Shown: in pieces, positions 31,596 through 40,500 of the stretch
How positions within the stretch are numbered: position 1 is the first letter of the stretch
Layout: the number at the start of each line of letters is the position of its first letter
Assembly (NCBI GenBank): GCA_030057555.1
Contig: JASGUU010000049.1
Coordinates: 1 to 48,343 of the forward strand
Reading direction: 5' to 3'
Origin: Bacillota bacterium
Lineage (GTDB): Bacteria > Bacillota > Clostridia > Saccharofermentanales > Fastidiosipilaceae
DNA length: 48,343 nt
The notes under the pieces: generated by a model
Seen by the model: only the letters and a program-made list of their open reading frames with translations
What the model was told of the DNA's origin: nothing
Database searches by the model: none
Program-made: the position numbers and the translations under genes

Positions 31596-32294
31596 TCAGG
31601 CACCAGTCGTGTCGGCCGCCGCCTGCCGATTGGCTGCGGCTGCCTGCGGGCAGTCGGCACGGGGACAGTCGGGCGGACAGGCGCCGGGTATGCAGGCGTT
31701 GGAGAGCAGAATACATTCGCGGCTGTCCCTGGATCCCAAAGCGTAGAGACCGCGGTTTTCGCGTTCGAGCAGACTCCAGGAGACGCGGCGGTTCCAGCGG
31801 TGGGGAGCGTCGTTGAGAATCTTCATGTGCCTGCCGCGCTCGCGCAGGCTGGCATCGTAATAGGGATCGAAGAGATACAGTGTCTCGTTGCTGCTGTCAA
31901 TGGCCGTGAAGAGCACATAGTGCGGACAGCCGTGATAGACGCGGGCCACGGCCACGGCACCCTGTTCCAGACCGCGGACGAGGGGGCTTCCCGCAGCGAC
32001 ATGGATGTCCTCCGGAGCCAGCACTTCGCAGCAGATCGGCCAGCGGCGCGCCCGGGCGAACTGGTTGAACGTGTTCGCCAGAAAGACCATCGCGAGCTCG
32101 CTGGTACCGGCCCGTCCGAGTTGACCACGGCGATCGATGCCGTCAAGTGCATAGGTATAGATATGCTTGATGATGTCCGGCGGGATCTGCTTCCGGGGCA
32201 TGAGGACCGAGATGGCGTTGAGCAGCGTCGTCGGGCCGCAGTCGTATTCTGAAAGCTGATAGCGCAGGGGCGTGTTCAATGGGCTCCACCTCAT
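31596..32294 (-). CDS. C39-like cysteine peptidase family protein
   Basis: A 232-residue papain-fold protein with Q13 and C19 in YQLSEYDCGPTTLL, H125 in CPHYVLFTAID and D143 in LFDPYYD, matching the C39 Gln-Cys-His-Asp set. There is no signal peptide or membrane segment and no fused ABC domain, unlike bacteriocin exporters. The C-terminus is cysteine-rich (C201, C206, C210, C215 within CIPGACPPDCPRADCP), perhaps a metal site. It opens the six-gene export operon. It may process an exported peptide in the cytoplasm or act as a degenerate regulator. Confidence 0.75.
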   Translation of the reverse strand: MRWSPLNTPLRYQLSEYDCGPTTLLNAISVLMPRKQIPPDIIKHIYTYALDGIDRRGQLGRAGTSELAMVFLANTFNQFARARRWPICCEVLAPEDIHVAAGSPLVRGLEQGAVAVARVYHGCPHYVLFTAIDSSNETLYLFDPYYDASLRERGRHMKILNDAPHRWNRRVSWSLLERENRGLYALGSRDSRECILLSNACIPGACPPDCPRADCPQAAAANRQAAADTTGA

Positions 32295-32508
32295 AACATG
32301 CTGAATAGATGCTTTTTGTTCAGAAAAGCGGCGGACTGGCGTACATCTATGACAGTAAAGTTAATAATAGTACATTTGCTACGGAACTGAAAAGAAAAGA
32401 GGGGCTATTATAATCAAGATTGCTTTTGTTTCCACCCACCACGGGTGGTCCCGGCCATGTTGCCGGCGGCCGCTCTGGAAATGAATGCCCGCATCTGGAG
32501 GAAATGTG
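32295..32508. promoter_or_regulatory. Divergent promoter region between the export and peptide-import operons
   Basis: The 214 bases hold a TATAAT -10 at 32409-32414 for the + strand importer genes, without a good -35. AT-rich text around 32360 may hold the minus-strand promoter. Two small hairpins lie before the importer: CCACC/GGTGG at about 32437-32449 and CCGGC/GCCGG at about 32452-32467. GGAGG at 32498-32502 is the ribosome binding site of the next gene. Confidence 0.5.
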
Positions 32509-34194
32509 ATGACCAACAAGTATCTGACCAAGTGGATGGCCGTCCTGCTGGGCGTGCTCCTGCTGCTGCTGCCACTGGCTGCCTGCGGCGGCTCGTCCGC
32601 CACGACCGCGGCTCCGGAGAAGGAGGCCGACGCGACTGAGACCGCGGCCGGAACGGAGCAGGAGACAACGTCCGCCGAGGGCGACAGCGTCGTCAACATC
32701 GGTGTCACCAATAAGCTGTCAACCTTCAACCCTCTGCTGCTGGATGCGACCGAGGTGGCGAAATACGCGCAGGGACTGAGCTTTCTGCCGCTCGTCGAGC
32801 TCGATTCCCAGCTCAACTTTGTCCCCCTGCTGGCGAGCTCCGTCGAGACCGAGGACAACATCACCTTCACCGTCACGCTGGACGAGAAGGCCGTCTGGTC
32901 CGATGGCGTACCGGTCACGTCCGATGACGTCATCTGGTTCATTCTCAACCTGATGAGCGAGACGATTGGCAACTCCTCGTTCAGCACCTTCTACATGTTC
33001 AAGGGCTTCGACGACGAAACGGGCCAGGTGCCGGATGGAACGACGGAGGTCGAGGGACTCGTCCGCGTCGACGAGAAGACGCTGCAGTTTGTGGCGAAGA
33101 TGCCGATCTCTCTGGAAACCTTCCAGAACACCTTCATCCGCTATATTCTGCCGCTGCCGAAGCATGTCCTCGGTGAGATGTCGCCCGAGGAGCTGAAGAC
33201 CACTACCTGGTTCAATCAGCCGGAGGTTGTCAGCGGTCCCTACCGCATGACGGAGATAGACCCGGCCCACTATGTCTCCTATGTAGCCAACGACAACTAT
33301 TTCCGCGGCCGGCCGAAGATCGACCGCCTCAACATCCGCGTGCGCACCCCGAGCCAGATTCTCTCAGGACTGAAGTCGGGTGAAATCGACTTCGTCCAGA
33401 ACACGATGGCCGCGGTGCCGCAGGAGGACTTTGCAGCCATAGCGGAGCTGGACAACGTCGAAGTGGCTTTCGACAATCCGGTGACCAGCAACCTCATCTT
33501 CATCAATACGAAAAAGATTCCGGATGTCAACATGCGCCGCGCGATGCTGCTCGCGATTGACCGGCAGCAGCTGGTGGACGGCCTGCTGCTCGGCAACGGC
33601 GAGATCGCGGACGGCTTCCTGACCTCGGCCAGTCCCTATAATGATGGCTCGCTCGAGCCCGTGGCCTACGATCTCGAGGCGGCGAAGGAACTGATGGCCC
33701 AGGTGGACTGGGACGAGAGCCGCGTCCTTGATTTCAAGGTCAACTCCGGCGATCAGACCTTCGTCAACGGCGCCAACGTCATCGCCGCCCAGCTCGCGGA
33801 AATCGGCATCAAGGTCCAGGTGACTCCGCTCGACATCGACACGCTGCTGACCGACGCCGCGAATCACGACTGCGACATGATGGCCGTGCAGTATACGCTG
33901 GCTCCGGTCGACCCCTTCCCCGACATCGAGTGGCTGGTCGCCTACGGCGACGACAGCTGGACCTGCTATGACAACCCGGAGGTGACGCGTCTGCTCGGTC
34001 TGACGCAGCAGGCGAGCCGCGAAGAGCTGACCGAATACTACATGGCAATCGACCGCATCATGCAGGACGAGGTGCCTATCATCAATACCTATGTGCTGGC
34101 CTCCTTCGGCGCCAGCGCCAAACGTCTCGTAAATGCCAAAGCCTCCGTCTACGGCTTCTTCAACGCGATCGAGACCTGGGAACTCGTTCCCTGA
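32509..34194 (+). CDS. Peptide/nickel-type ABC transporter substrate-binding lipoprotein
   Basis: A 561-residue SBP_bac_5 protein. It has a lipoprotein signal with LPLAAC (C26), an Ala/Thr/Glu-rich linker to about 70, then the binding domain with NKLSTFNPLLLDA, KAVWSDGVPVTSDDVIWF (about 126-143) and ANDNYFRGRPKIDRLNIRV (about 256-274), all typical of OppA/DppA. The start is ATG 32509 with GGAGGAA; an in-frame ATG at 32485 lies upstream without a site. The ligand, likely an oligopeptide, is not readable from sequence. Confidence 0.9.
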   Translation: MTNKYLTKWMAVLLGVLLLLLPLAACGGSSATTAAPEKEADATETAAGTEQETTSAEGDSVVNIGVTNKLSTFNPLLLDATEVAKYAQGLSFLPLVELDSQLNFVPLLASSVETEDNITFTVTLDEKAVWSDGVPVTSDDVIWFILNLMSETIGNSSFSTFYMFKGFDDETGQVPDGTTEVEGLVRVDEKTLQFVAKMPISLETFQNTFIRYILPLPKHVLGEMSPEELKTTTWFNQPEVVSGPYRMTEIDPAHYVSYVANDNYFRGRPKIDRLNIRVRTPSQILSGLKSGEIDFVQNTMAAVPQEDFAAIAELDNVEVAFDNPVTSNLIFINTKKIPDVNMRRAMLLAIDRQQLVDGLLLGNGEIADGFLTSASPYNDGSLEPVAYDLEAAKELMAQVDWDESRVLDFKVNSGDQTFVNGANVIAAQLAEIGIKVQVTPLDIDTLLTDAANHDCDMMAVQYTLAPVDPFPDIEWLVAYGDDSWTCYDNPEVTRLLGLTQQASREELTEYYMAIDRIMQDEVPIINTYVLASFGASAKRLVNAKASVYGFFNAIETWELVP

Positions 34195-34208
34195 GGTGAA
34201 GAGGGAAG

Positions 34209-35261
34209 ATGACGAGACTGCTTGACGTCCGCAGCCTGGAGACGACGTTTAGCAGCGACTTCGGTGAAAAGACCGTACTGAACGAGGTCAGCTTCCAGAT
34301 CGACAAAGGCGAAATACTCGGCATAGTCGGCGAATCCGGATCGGGGAAGAGCGTGACGGCGCTCTCAATCATGGGCCTGCTCGCGGCCAATGGCCGTGTT
34401 TCGCAGGGCGAAGTCTACTTTCAGGGCGTTGATCTCCTCGCACTCGACGAGAAGGAACTCGATCGGGTGCGGGGCAACCGCCTGACCATGGTTTTTCAGG
34501 ACGCCCTGTCCTCGCTCGATCCGGTCTTTACGATCGGCAGCCAGATCATGGAGTCCATCCGCGCCCATCTCAGGCTGCCGCGGCAGGAGGCCTGGCGGCG
34601 CGCCGTTGGTCTGCTGGATCAGGTCGGGCTGACGGATCCCGAGCGGATCATGGCGGCCTATCCCCACACGCTTTCGGGAGGCATGCGCCAGCGGGCCATG
34701 ATCGCCATCGCGCTGGCCTGCGATCCCGATCTGCTGATTGCCGATGAACCGACGACGGCGCTGGATGTCACGATTCAGGCCCAGATCATGGCTCTGCTCG
34801 GGCGCCTGCGCCGCGATACCGGCATGGGCCTCATCCTGATCACCCATGATATCGGCCTGATCGCCGAGATGGCGGACCGCGTCCTCGTGATGTACGCCGG
34901 CCAGGTGGTGGAGCAGAGCGATGTCCATACCCTCTTCGACCAGCCGGCCCATCCCTATACCCGGGCACTGATGCTGGCCGTGCCCACGCTGCTGGACAGC
35001 CGCGAGCGCCGTCTGCGGCCCATCGCCGGCGTAGTTCCGGAGAATTACGAGTCCATGACGGGCTGCCGCTTTCGCGACCGCTGCCGCTACGCCGTCTCCG
35101 CCTGTGCCGAACCACAGGCGCTGGAGGCTTTCTCCCTGCAGGCAGGGGAGAGGCTTCCCGATCCCGGCCATCTCGTGCGCTGTCACCGTGCGGCGGCGGG
35201 AGAGCTGCCGACGACCGAGTCCGTGCTGCTGCAGCCCGCCGCGGCGGTGGTGTCCCCATGA
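34209..35261 (+). CDS. oppD: Oligopeptide ABC importer ATPase OppD-like
   Basis: A 350-residue ATPase. Walker A GESGSGKS is at about 38-45, the Q-loop in [11 protein letters not shown], the signature [12 protein letters not shown], Walker B LLIADEPT and the switch [12 protein letters not shown]. The C-terminal oligopeptide domain has [14 protein letters not shown], with cysteines that in OppD-type proteins can hold an iron-sulphur cluster. It starts 15 bases after the binding-protein gene and overlaps the next gene by 4. Confidence 0.92.
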   Translation: MTRLLDVRSLETTFSSDFGEKTVLNEVSFQIDKGEILGIVGESGSGKSVTALSIMGLLAANGRVSQGEVYFQGVDLLALDEKELDRVRGNRLTMVFQDALSSLDPVFTIGSQIMESIRAHLRLPRQEAWRRAVGLLDQVGLTDPERIMAAYPHTLSGGMRQRAMIAIALACDPDLLIADEPTTALDVTIQAQIMALLGRLRRDTGMGLILITHDIGLIAEMADRVLVMYAGQVVEQSDVHTLFDQPAHPYTRALMLAVPTLLDSRERRLRPIAGVVPENYESMTGCRFRDRCRYAVSACAEPQALEAFSLQAGERLPDPGHLVRCHRAAAGELPTTESVLLQPAAAVVSP

Positions 35262-36325
35262 CGGGCGACCGTCCGCTGCCGGGCCTCGCGACGCCGGCCT
35301 ACGACGACAGCCCCCTGCTGACCGTCAGCGAGCTGCGCCGCCATTACTATGCCCGCAGCCGCCGTCTCTTCGCGTCCAGACAGACGATCCGCGCTGTCGA
35401 CGACGTCTCCTTCAATCTCTATGAGGGTGAGACGCTCGGTCTGGTGGGCGAATCCGGATCCGGGAAGTCCACTCTGGGGCGCCAGCTGGTCGGGCTCGAG
35501 CGCCCGACCGCGGGCAGCATCCACTACCGGGGTCATGTGCTCTCGCGCCTCGACGCCCGCGAGATGGCGCCGATCCGCACAGACCTCCAGATGATTTTCC
35601 AGGATGCGTATGCGTCGCTGAATCCGCGCAAGCCCATCTTCGACATTCTCGCCGCCCCGCTGCTCTACCATCGTCTCGAGACCAGAAAGACCGTCGAGCG
35701 CCGCGTCGATGAACTGCTGGCGATGGTCGGTCTCGCCGCAGGTGCGAAGGCGCGCTATCCCCATGAGTTCTCGGGCGGCCAGCGCCAGCGCCTCGGCATC
35801 GCCCGCGCCATCTCGGTGAAGCCCCGCGTCATCGTCTGCGACGAACCGGTGTCGGCCCTGGATGTCTCGATTCAGGCGCAGATCCTGAATCTGCTGCTCG
35901 ACCTGCAGGACGAGCTCGGTCTGACCTACCTTTTTATCGGTCACGGCCTTCCGGTCGTCAACTACATGAGTGACCGTATCGCGGTCATGTATCTGGGCAA
36001 AATTGTCGAGCTCGCCCCCGCGGAGGAGCTCTTCCGCCGGCCCCTGCACCCCTATACCCGGGCGCTGATTGCCGCCGCCCCGGTCCCCGACCCCCGTCTG
36101 CGCCGCTCCGATGTCGAGCTGCTCGAGGGCGATATCGCCTCGAATGTCACGCCGCCCGGCGGCTGCAGCTTCCATCCGCGCTGTCCGCTGGCGGAGGCGG
36201 GCTGCCGGCTCGAGGAGCCGGCGCTGACGATGGTGCGCAGCTATGGTGAACGCCCGGCGGACAGGCATCTGCTCGCCTGTCCGGTGGCGGCCCGCGATCT
36301 CATGACAAAGGAGGCGGTGACGTGA
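35258..36325 (+). CDS. oppF: Oligopeptide ABC importer ATPase OppF-like
   Basis: A 355-residue ATPase paired with OppD. Walker [10 protein letters not shown] is at about 65-73, the Q-loop in [12 protein letters not shown], the signature [14 protein letters not shown] and Walker [13 protein letters not shown]. The switch region reads [15 protein letters not shown] where most OppF proteins have ISHDLSVV; the histidine is kept, the following Asp is Gly. The C-terminal [14 protein letters not shown] is the usual OppF tail. It overlaps both neighbours by 4 bases. Confidence 0.92.
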   Translation: MTGDRPLPGLATPAYDDSPLLTVSELRRHYYARSRRLFASRQTIRAVDDVSFNLYEGETLGLVGESGSGKSTLGRQLVGLERPTAGSIHYRGHVLSRLDAREMAPIRTDLQMIFQDAYASLNPRKPIFDILAAPLLYHRLETRKTVERRVDELLAMVGLAAGAKARYPHEFSGGQRQRLGIARAISVKPRVIVCDEPVSALDVSIQAQILNLLLDLQDELGLTYLFIGHGLPVVNYMSDRIAVMYLGKIVELAPAEELFRRPLHPYTRALIAAAPVPDPRLRRSDVELLEGDIASNVTPPGGCSFHPRCPLAEAGCRLEEPALTMVRSYGERPADRHLLACPVAARDLMTKEAVT

Positions 36326-37269
36326 CCAAGTACATCCTGAAACGCATCCTGATCGCCATCCCCGTTCTGATCGGCATCACGCTCGTGGACTACCTGATCA
36401 TGAGCATGGCCGGCTCCCCGCTCGACATGATGCGCGGCCCGCGCGTCTCGCAGGCGGCCATCGACGCCCGGGCGATTCAGCTCGGCCTGGACCAGCCCTG
36501 GGTCGTGCAGTATTTCGTCTGGCTGCGCCAGCTTCTTCGCGGCAATCTCGGCTACTCGATCCGCGGCCACGAGGCGGTCCTCGCCATGATCGGCCGCAGC
36601 ATCGGGCCAACCCTGCTGCTGATGGGGACCTCGCTCGCCATCACACTCCTGATCGCGATTCCGGTTGGCATCTACAGCGCCGTCCACCAGTACTCGATCG
36701 GCGACTACGCCGCTGTCACGCTCTCCTTTGTTGGCTCCTCGATTCCGGGCTTCTTTCTCGCCCTGGTGCTGATCTATATCTTCACCGTCCGCCTCGGCTG
36801 GCTGCCCTCAAGCGATATGGTGACGCGGGGCGCGGAGGGAGGTGCGCTCGATCTCATACGCCACATGGTGATGCCGGTCACGGTGCTGGTCTTCTCGAGC
36901 GTCGGCTCGAACATTCGCTACATCCGCTCCGCCGTCCTCGAAATTCTGCAGCAGGACTATATGCGTACCGCCCGTGCCAAGGGTATCGGCCGCTTTCTCG
37001 TCATCTACAAGCACGGTCTGAGAAACGCCCTGCTGCCGATTGTGACCGTCATCGGCATGCAGATTCCGACGCTCTTCGGCGGCGCCGTGATCGTGGAGCA
37101 GGTCTTCGCCTGGCCCGGCCTCGGCCTGATGACGATGTCGGCCATTCTGCAGCGCGATTACCCCGTCATCATGGGGATCGCCCTGCTCTCGGCCGTCGTG
37201 GTGCTGGTGGCGAATCTGATCACCGACGTGCTCTATGCCGTCGTCAATCCGGCGATTACCTATGAATAG
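36322..37269 (+). CDS. oppB: Oligopeptide ABC importer permease OppB-like
   Basis: A 315-residue permease. The N-terminus (ILKRILIAIPVLIGITLVDYLIM) is the OppB/DppB start and the EAA loop is RTARAKGIGRFLVIYKHGLRNALLPIVT (about 214-241). Six membrane helices are expected. The start codon is GTG 36322, overlapping the OppF stop (GTGA). The operon order is binding protein-D-F-B-C, not the commoner A-B-C-D-F. Confidence 0.92.
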   Translation: MTKYILKRILIAIPVLIGITLVDYLIMSMAGSPLDMMRGPRVSQAAIDARAIQLGLDQPWVVQYFVWLRQLLRGNLGYSIRGHEAVLAMIGRSIGPTLLLMGTSLAITLLIAIPVGIYSAVHQYSIGDYAAVTLSFVGSSIPGFFLALVLIYIFTVRLGWLPSSDMVTRGAEGGALDLIRHMVMPVTVLVFSSVGSNIRYIRSAVLEILQQDYMRTARAKGIGRFLVIYKHGLRNALLPIVTVIGMQIPTLFGGAVIVEQVFAWPGLGLMTMSAILQRDYPVIMGIALLSAVVVLVANLITDVLYAVVNPAITYE

Positions 37270-38308
37270 CCGGAAACGCGCCCGGCCCTGTCGCCTGGGC
37301 TCCGCACTCGCCGCCTGGGCCGACCGCAGCCGACAGGTGACAAGCCGCCGGGCCACGGCAGCGGCCGCCGGCGACCGGCAGCGTGAGAGGTCGACCGCAG
37401 CTCCCGCTCCCGGCGGAGGACCCGCTGGAGCCATGCCTCCGGCCGCCCCGAGCGAGCGCTACCTCGCGACGGTCTGGCGGCGCTTTCGCCACCACCGCCT
37501 CGGCACCATCAGTCTCGCTGTCCTGCTCCTGCTCCTCGTCGTCTCCCTGCTCGCGCCGGTGATTGCGCCCTATTCCCCTGCCGCGATTACCGGGAAGTTC
37601 CACAGCGGCCCCAGTCCCGAGCACTGGCTCGGCACGGATGCATCGAGCCGCGACGTCTTCAGCCGCCTGCTCTACGGGATGCAGACCTCGATGCTGGTGG
37701 GCTTCCTCGTGACCATCATCACGACCGTGGTCGGCGTTCTGCTGGGACTCATTTCCGGCTACTTCGGAGGCCTCGTTGACATCATCATCATGCGTATCAC
37801 CGACATTGTGATGTCCTTCCCCTATCTGCTGCTGGTGCTGGTAGCGGCTGCCATCTTCTCACCGGGCCTGTGGTCCATCATCCTGATCCTGGGCTTTGTC
37901 AACTGGCCTGGCCTCGCCCGGCTGGTTCGTGGCAACGTCCTCGCCCTGCGCGAGTCCAGCTTCGTTCAGGGGGCGATTGTGGCCGGTCTGCCGCGGCGGC
38001 ACATCCTCTTCTCGGAAATCCTGCCCAACACCGTGGCGCCCGTGCTGATCTATGCGACCTCGGTGCTTTCGCTTTCGATTCTCGATGAGGCTGCCCTCTC
38101 CTATCTTGGTCAGGGTGTGCAGCCCCCGATGGCCTCGCTCGGCAACATGCTGGGCGGCGCCGAATCTCTGACCATTCTGACTTCGCGCCCCTGGATCTGG
38201 CTGCCGCCCGGCATCATGATCATCGTCCTGGTGGTGGCCATAAACTTCGTCGGCGACGCCCTCCGCGACGCTCTCGATCCCTCGCGCACCGAAGGTTCCA
38301 GAAGCTGA
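37262..38308 (+). CDS. oppC: Oligopeptide ABC importer permease OppC-like
   Basis: A 348-residue permease that overlaps oppB by 8 bases. The core has WRRFRHHRLGTISLAVLLLLLVVSLLAP (first helix), LGTDASSRDVFSRLLYGMQTS and the EAA loop FVQGAIVAGLPRRHILFSEILPN. An unusual cytoplasmic extension of about 65 residues, rich in Arg, Ala, Gly and Pro, precedes the core; the family normally starts 20-30 residues before the first helix. A start nearer the core (the Met at about residue 58) is possible, but ATG 37262 is at the operon junction. Confidence 0.88.
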   Translation: MNSRKRARPCRLGSALAAWADRSRQVTSRRATAAAAGDRQRERSTAAPAPGGGPAGAMPPAAPSERYLATVWRRFRHHRLGTISLAVLLLLLVVSLLAPVIAPYSPAAITGKFHSGPSPEHWLGTDASSRDVFSRLLYGMQTSMLVGFLVTIITTVVGVLLGLISGYFGGLVDIIIMRITDIVMSFPYLLLVLVAAAIFSPGLWSIILILGFVNWPGLARLVRGNVLALRESSFVQGAIVAGLPRRHILFSEILPNTVAPVLIYATSVLSLSILDEAALSYLGQGVQPPMASLGNMLGGAESLTILTSRPWIWLPPGIMIIVLVVAINFVGDALRDALDPSRTEGSRS

Positions 38309-38536
38309 AATGAACGGGGCGGAGGCTGCGTCAGCACAGGGCGGTACGCCGGAGCCCGGTCCCGGCTCTTTACGGAAGACCTTGTTTTCGTATGCCTGTA
38401 ATTCCGGCTGCTCGCCTGGATCAGGGAGAAATCTGGCACATGCAGAGCGATCCAGGTTCTGTAGCCCAGATGCCGTGTGATAAAGGCGATCCCGACAAGC
38501 AGTGCGCCGCACAGCAGCGTGCGCGCCCTTCTTCAT
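38309..38536. other. Intergenic stretch with remnant of a signal-peptide gene
   Basis: No intact gene. On the minus strand a start at 38536 (MKKG...) is followed, one reading frame over, by TLLCGALLVGIAFI, a good membrane or signal segment. The combination suggests the 5' end of a frameshifted gene, cut off by the hairpin array. Weak evidence. Confidence 0.35.
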
Positions 38537-39015
38537 GGTCAGGATGTGGACTTTTCCAAATCTTTTTTTGGATTACTCTTCGTTTTGACCAGAAACGGCC
38601 CCTTTTTGGTCAGGATGGCGAGTAATCCAAATTGTTTTTTGGATTACTCCCAAAGTTGACCAGAAACGCCCCCTTTGTGGTCAGGATGGCGAGTAATCCA
38701 AATCTTTTTTTGGATTACTCCTCGTTTTGACCAGAAACAGCCCCTTTGTGGTCAAGATGGCGAGTAATCCAAATTGTTTTTTGGATTACTCCCAAAGTTG
38801 ACCAGAAACGCCCCCTTTGTGGTCAGGATAGGGACTTTTCCAACTCTTTTTTTGGATTACTCCTCGTTTTGACCAGAAACAGCCCCTTTGTGGTCAAGAT
38901 GGCGAGTAATCCAAATCTTTTTTTGGATAACTCCTCGTTTTGACCAGAACCGGCCCTTTTGTGGTCAAGATAGCGAGAAATCCAAATTATTTTTGGATAA
39001 CTCTTCATTTTGACC
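38537..39015. repeat. Array of seven hairpins with an exact 71-bp period
   Basis: Units start with GGTCA at 38537, 38608, 38679, 38750, 38821, 38892 and 38963, exactly 71 bp apart. Each is a palindrome of about 54 bp, GGTCA...GAGTAATCCAAA-n-TTTGGATTACTC...TGACC, separated by a 17-bp spacer like AGAAACnGCCCCTTTGT. Units 1 and 5 share a variant left arm (GGACTTTTCCAA) that no longer pairs with its right arm. Spacer-side variants partly alternate, suggesting a 142-bp higher-order unit. Open frames through it are chance. Confidence 0.9.
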
Positions 39016-39413
39016 ACCAGAAGTCCGCAGGCTTTTTTCCCTGCCAGCCGTCCTTCTGGCATGCACCCCCGTTTCCCGCCCGGGTGCGCCTCCTGCCGTT
39101 CTCTGTCGTGGTTTCAGACAGGTTGTCTAATTCCTGCAGTCTCATCTCAGGGGTGCCAGACGTGTAACGTACTCTTCACCCAGGTCATGCCACAATATTC
39201 GCCGCTCCATCAATGGTCCTGGGGGTCTGGTGCTTCACTGCCACGTTGAACCACAGCTTCTGCCGCATCCGGCTTCGAGCTGATCTGAAAAAGGGATAGA
39301 CCGGGTCTGGTGTTGCCTGACTTCACCCAGAAGTGGACGATTTGACGCTTCAACACTTCAAGTGATAGATAAGCAACAGCATACCTGTCTATCTTTTCTA
39401 AACCGTAAACATA
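39016..39413. other. Gene-poor stretch
   Basis: Roughly 400 bases without a convincing gene. On the minus strand a 27-codon frame (about 39272-39189) starts MRQKLWFNVAVKH and could be a fragment of a decayed gene, possibly a transposase. No terminal inverted repeats or flanking duplications are visible. Confidence 0.35.
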
Positions 39414-39833
39414 TCAATGCTTCGTTGACGCAATCTCATTTCTCCACTCAAGAAACGAGTCGTGAGGTGAAAATTCCGCTGTGTCGTTTGTTTCATATGT
39501 ATAATCAGCAGTGAATTTTTTCGTTTTACAGTTATAGTACATTCTCATTTCAACAGGACACATTGTCTCATATTCAACACATATTGAACGCAGTTTTTCC
39601 AGGTCATGTGTTCCATATTTCAGCGCTTGAGAAAGTAAGCCACTATCTTGAATCAGCTTGTAAGCTGGAAAAATGGAACCATTACGTTCAAAAAACATAT
39701 TGAACATGGAACTGCCCTCTCCTATATACGCATAGGCGTAAACCACATCGGTATTCATGGATACAGCCTCAAGGCATAATGAAATGAGCCCTATCTGAAT
39801 ATCGGTAAATTCCTTTTCAAAACCTGCTTTCAT
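39414..39833 (-). CDS. DUF600/YezG-type immunity protein (orphan)
   Basis: A 139-residue protein resembling the DUF600 (YezG) immunity family: an N-terminal helix KAGFEKEFTDIQIGLISLCLEAV, a strand segment VYAYAYIGEGSSMFNMFFE, and near the end KKFTADYTYETNDTAEFSPHDSFLEWRNEI, which matches the 'F..dy.ye' plus trailing helix pattern. Such proteins protect against polymorphic toxins (often LXG/Rhs nuclease types). No toxin gene is nearby, so it is an orphan. It is much more AT-rich than flanking genes, suggesting transfer. The start at 39833 has AGGGGTGGG ahead of it. Confidence 0.62.
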   Translation of the reverse strand: MKAGFEKEFTDIQIGLISLCLEAVSMNTDVVYAYAYIGEGSSMFNMFFERNGSIFPAYKLIQDSGLLSQALKYGTHDLEKLRSICVEYETMCPVEMRMYYNCKTKKFTADYTYETNDTAEFSPHDSFLEWRNEIASTKH

Positions 39834-40239
39834 GTACCCACCCCTGTGTCAAAGAAGGGACCCCTCAGAATCTGCGCCACCTGACTCTGTAACCTGTTCT
39901 GCCTGTCCTCACAGCGTCCTGGCGATCACGAATCGCAGTAACTGTGACTTCCAGCCGTATCATACATGCTTTGCTGTACAAAAAGATGAATCTGCGTGCT
40001 TCTGCATGGGTTCTAATCCTAAAGCGGTTTAACCACCTTCTCAAAATCAGAGCATAAGATGATGCCATACATGTATTTCCCCGAAGGGCTGGTCTTCTGC
40101 GAACAACCAGAATCAGTAATGCCAGGTGCCCTGTAATAGGCGTCACTGACATAGTGGGAACCACAATCTATATGGTGAATAAGGGCTTCGCTGTTCCTCT
40201 CTTCCATCTTCACGTTTGACATGCAACAAGTATAGCTAT
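39834..40239. other. Gene-poor stretch with one doubtful small frame
   Basis: No well-supported gene. On the minus strand ATG 40222 to 40019 gives 67 residues (MSNVKMEERNSEALIHH to the end) with three cysteines, but no ribosome binding site precedes it. It may be a decayed gene. Confidence 0.3.
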
Positions 40240-40500
40240 ATGGCGCTGAGCAACACAAGGAACTACGTGCCGTCGAGTGACGGCACGGACACAGTCCTGG
40301 ACCAGCTCCGTCAGGATCTGTGAGATGCAGGAGAGCTGCAACAGGCCGGGAAGCGATTTGCTGAGACTGCAATGACCATGAAAACGCTGTCTGAAGATCG
40401 GGTAAACGGAATCATTGATGTTTCTGACTTTCGCGAATTGAAGTCCCGCTTCGATTCGAAAGAACTGACCCTTCAAGAGCGTATTCGGGCTTTGAGATAA
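40240..40500 (+). pseudogene. Interrupted small gene, unknown
   Basis: From ATG 40240 the frame reads MALSNTRNYVPSSDGTDTVL..., meets TGA at 40321-40323, then continues in the same frame through DAGELQQAGKRFAETAMTMK to a TAA at 40498-40500. Both parts have protein-like composition. TGA is a normal stop elsewhere in this window, so a nonsense mutation is likelier than recoding. Alternatively the second half starts at ATG 40372 or 40378. No family is recognised. From 40501 to 40862 I see no supportable gene. Confidence 0.4.

Noticed and set aside
38746-38943. Protein-coding frames through the hairpin array (both strands)
   Set aside because: They exist because the 71-bp unit happens to lack stops in some frames; there is no ribosome binding site, and the palindromic structure explains the sequence better.
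38537-39015. CRISPR array
   Set aside because: The repeated unit is a 54-bp palindrome and the 17-bp spacers are nearly identical to each other; there are no cas genes.
39016-39413. Insertion sequence remnant
   Set aside because: Only a short transposase-like fragment could be guessed; there are no terminal inverted repeats or target duplications to support it.
40019-40372. 117-residue minus-strand gene
   Set aside because: The first 50 residues look random and overlap the interrupted + strand frame; only the last 67 might be real, and they lack a ribosome binding site.
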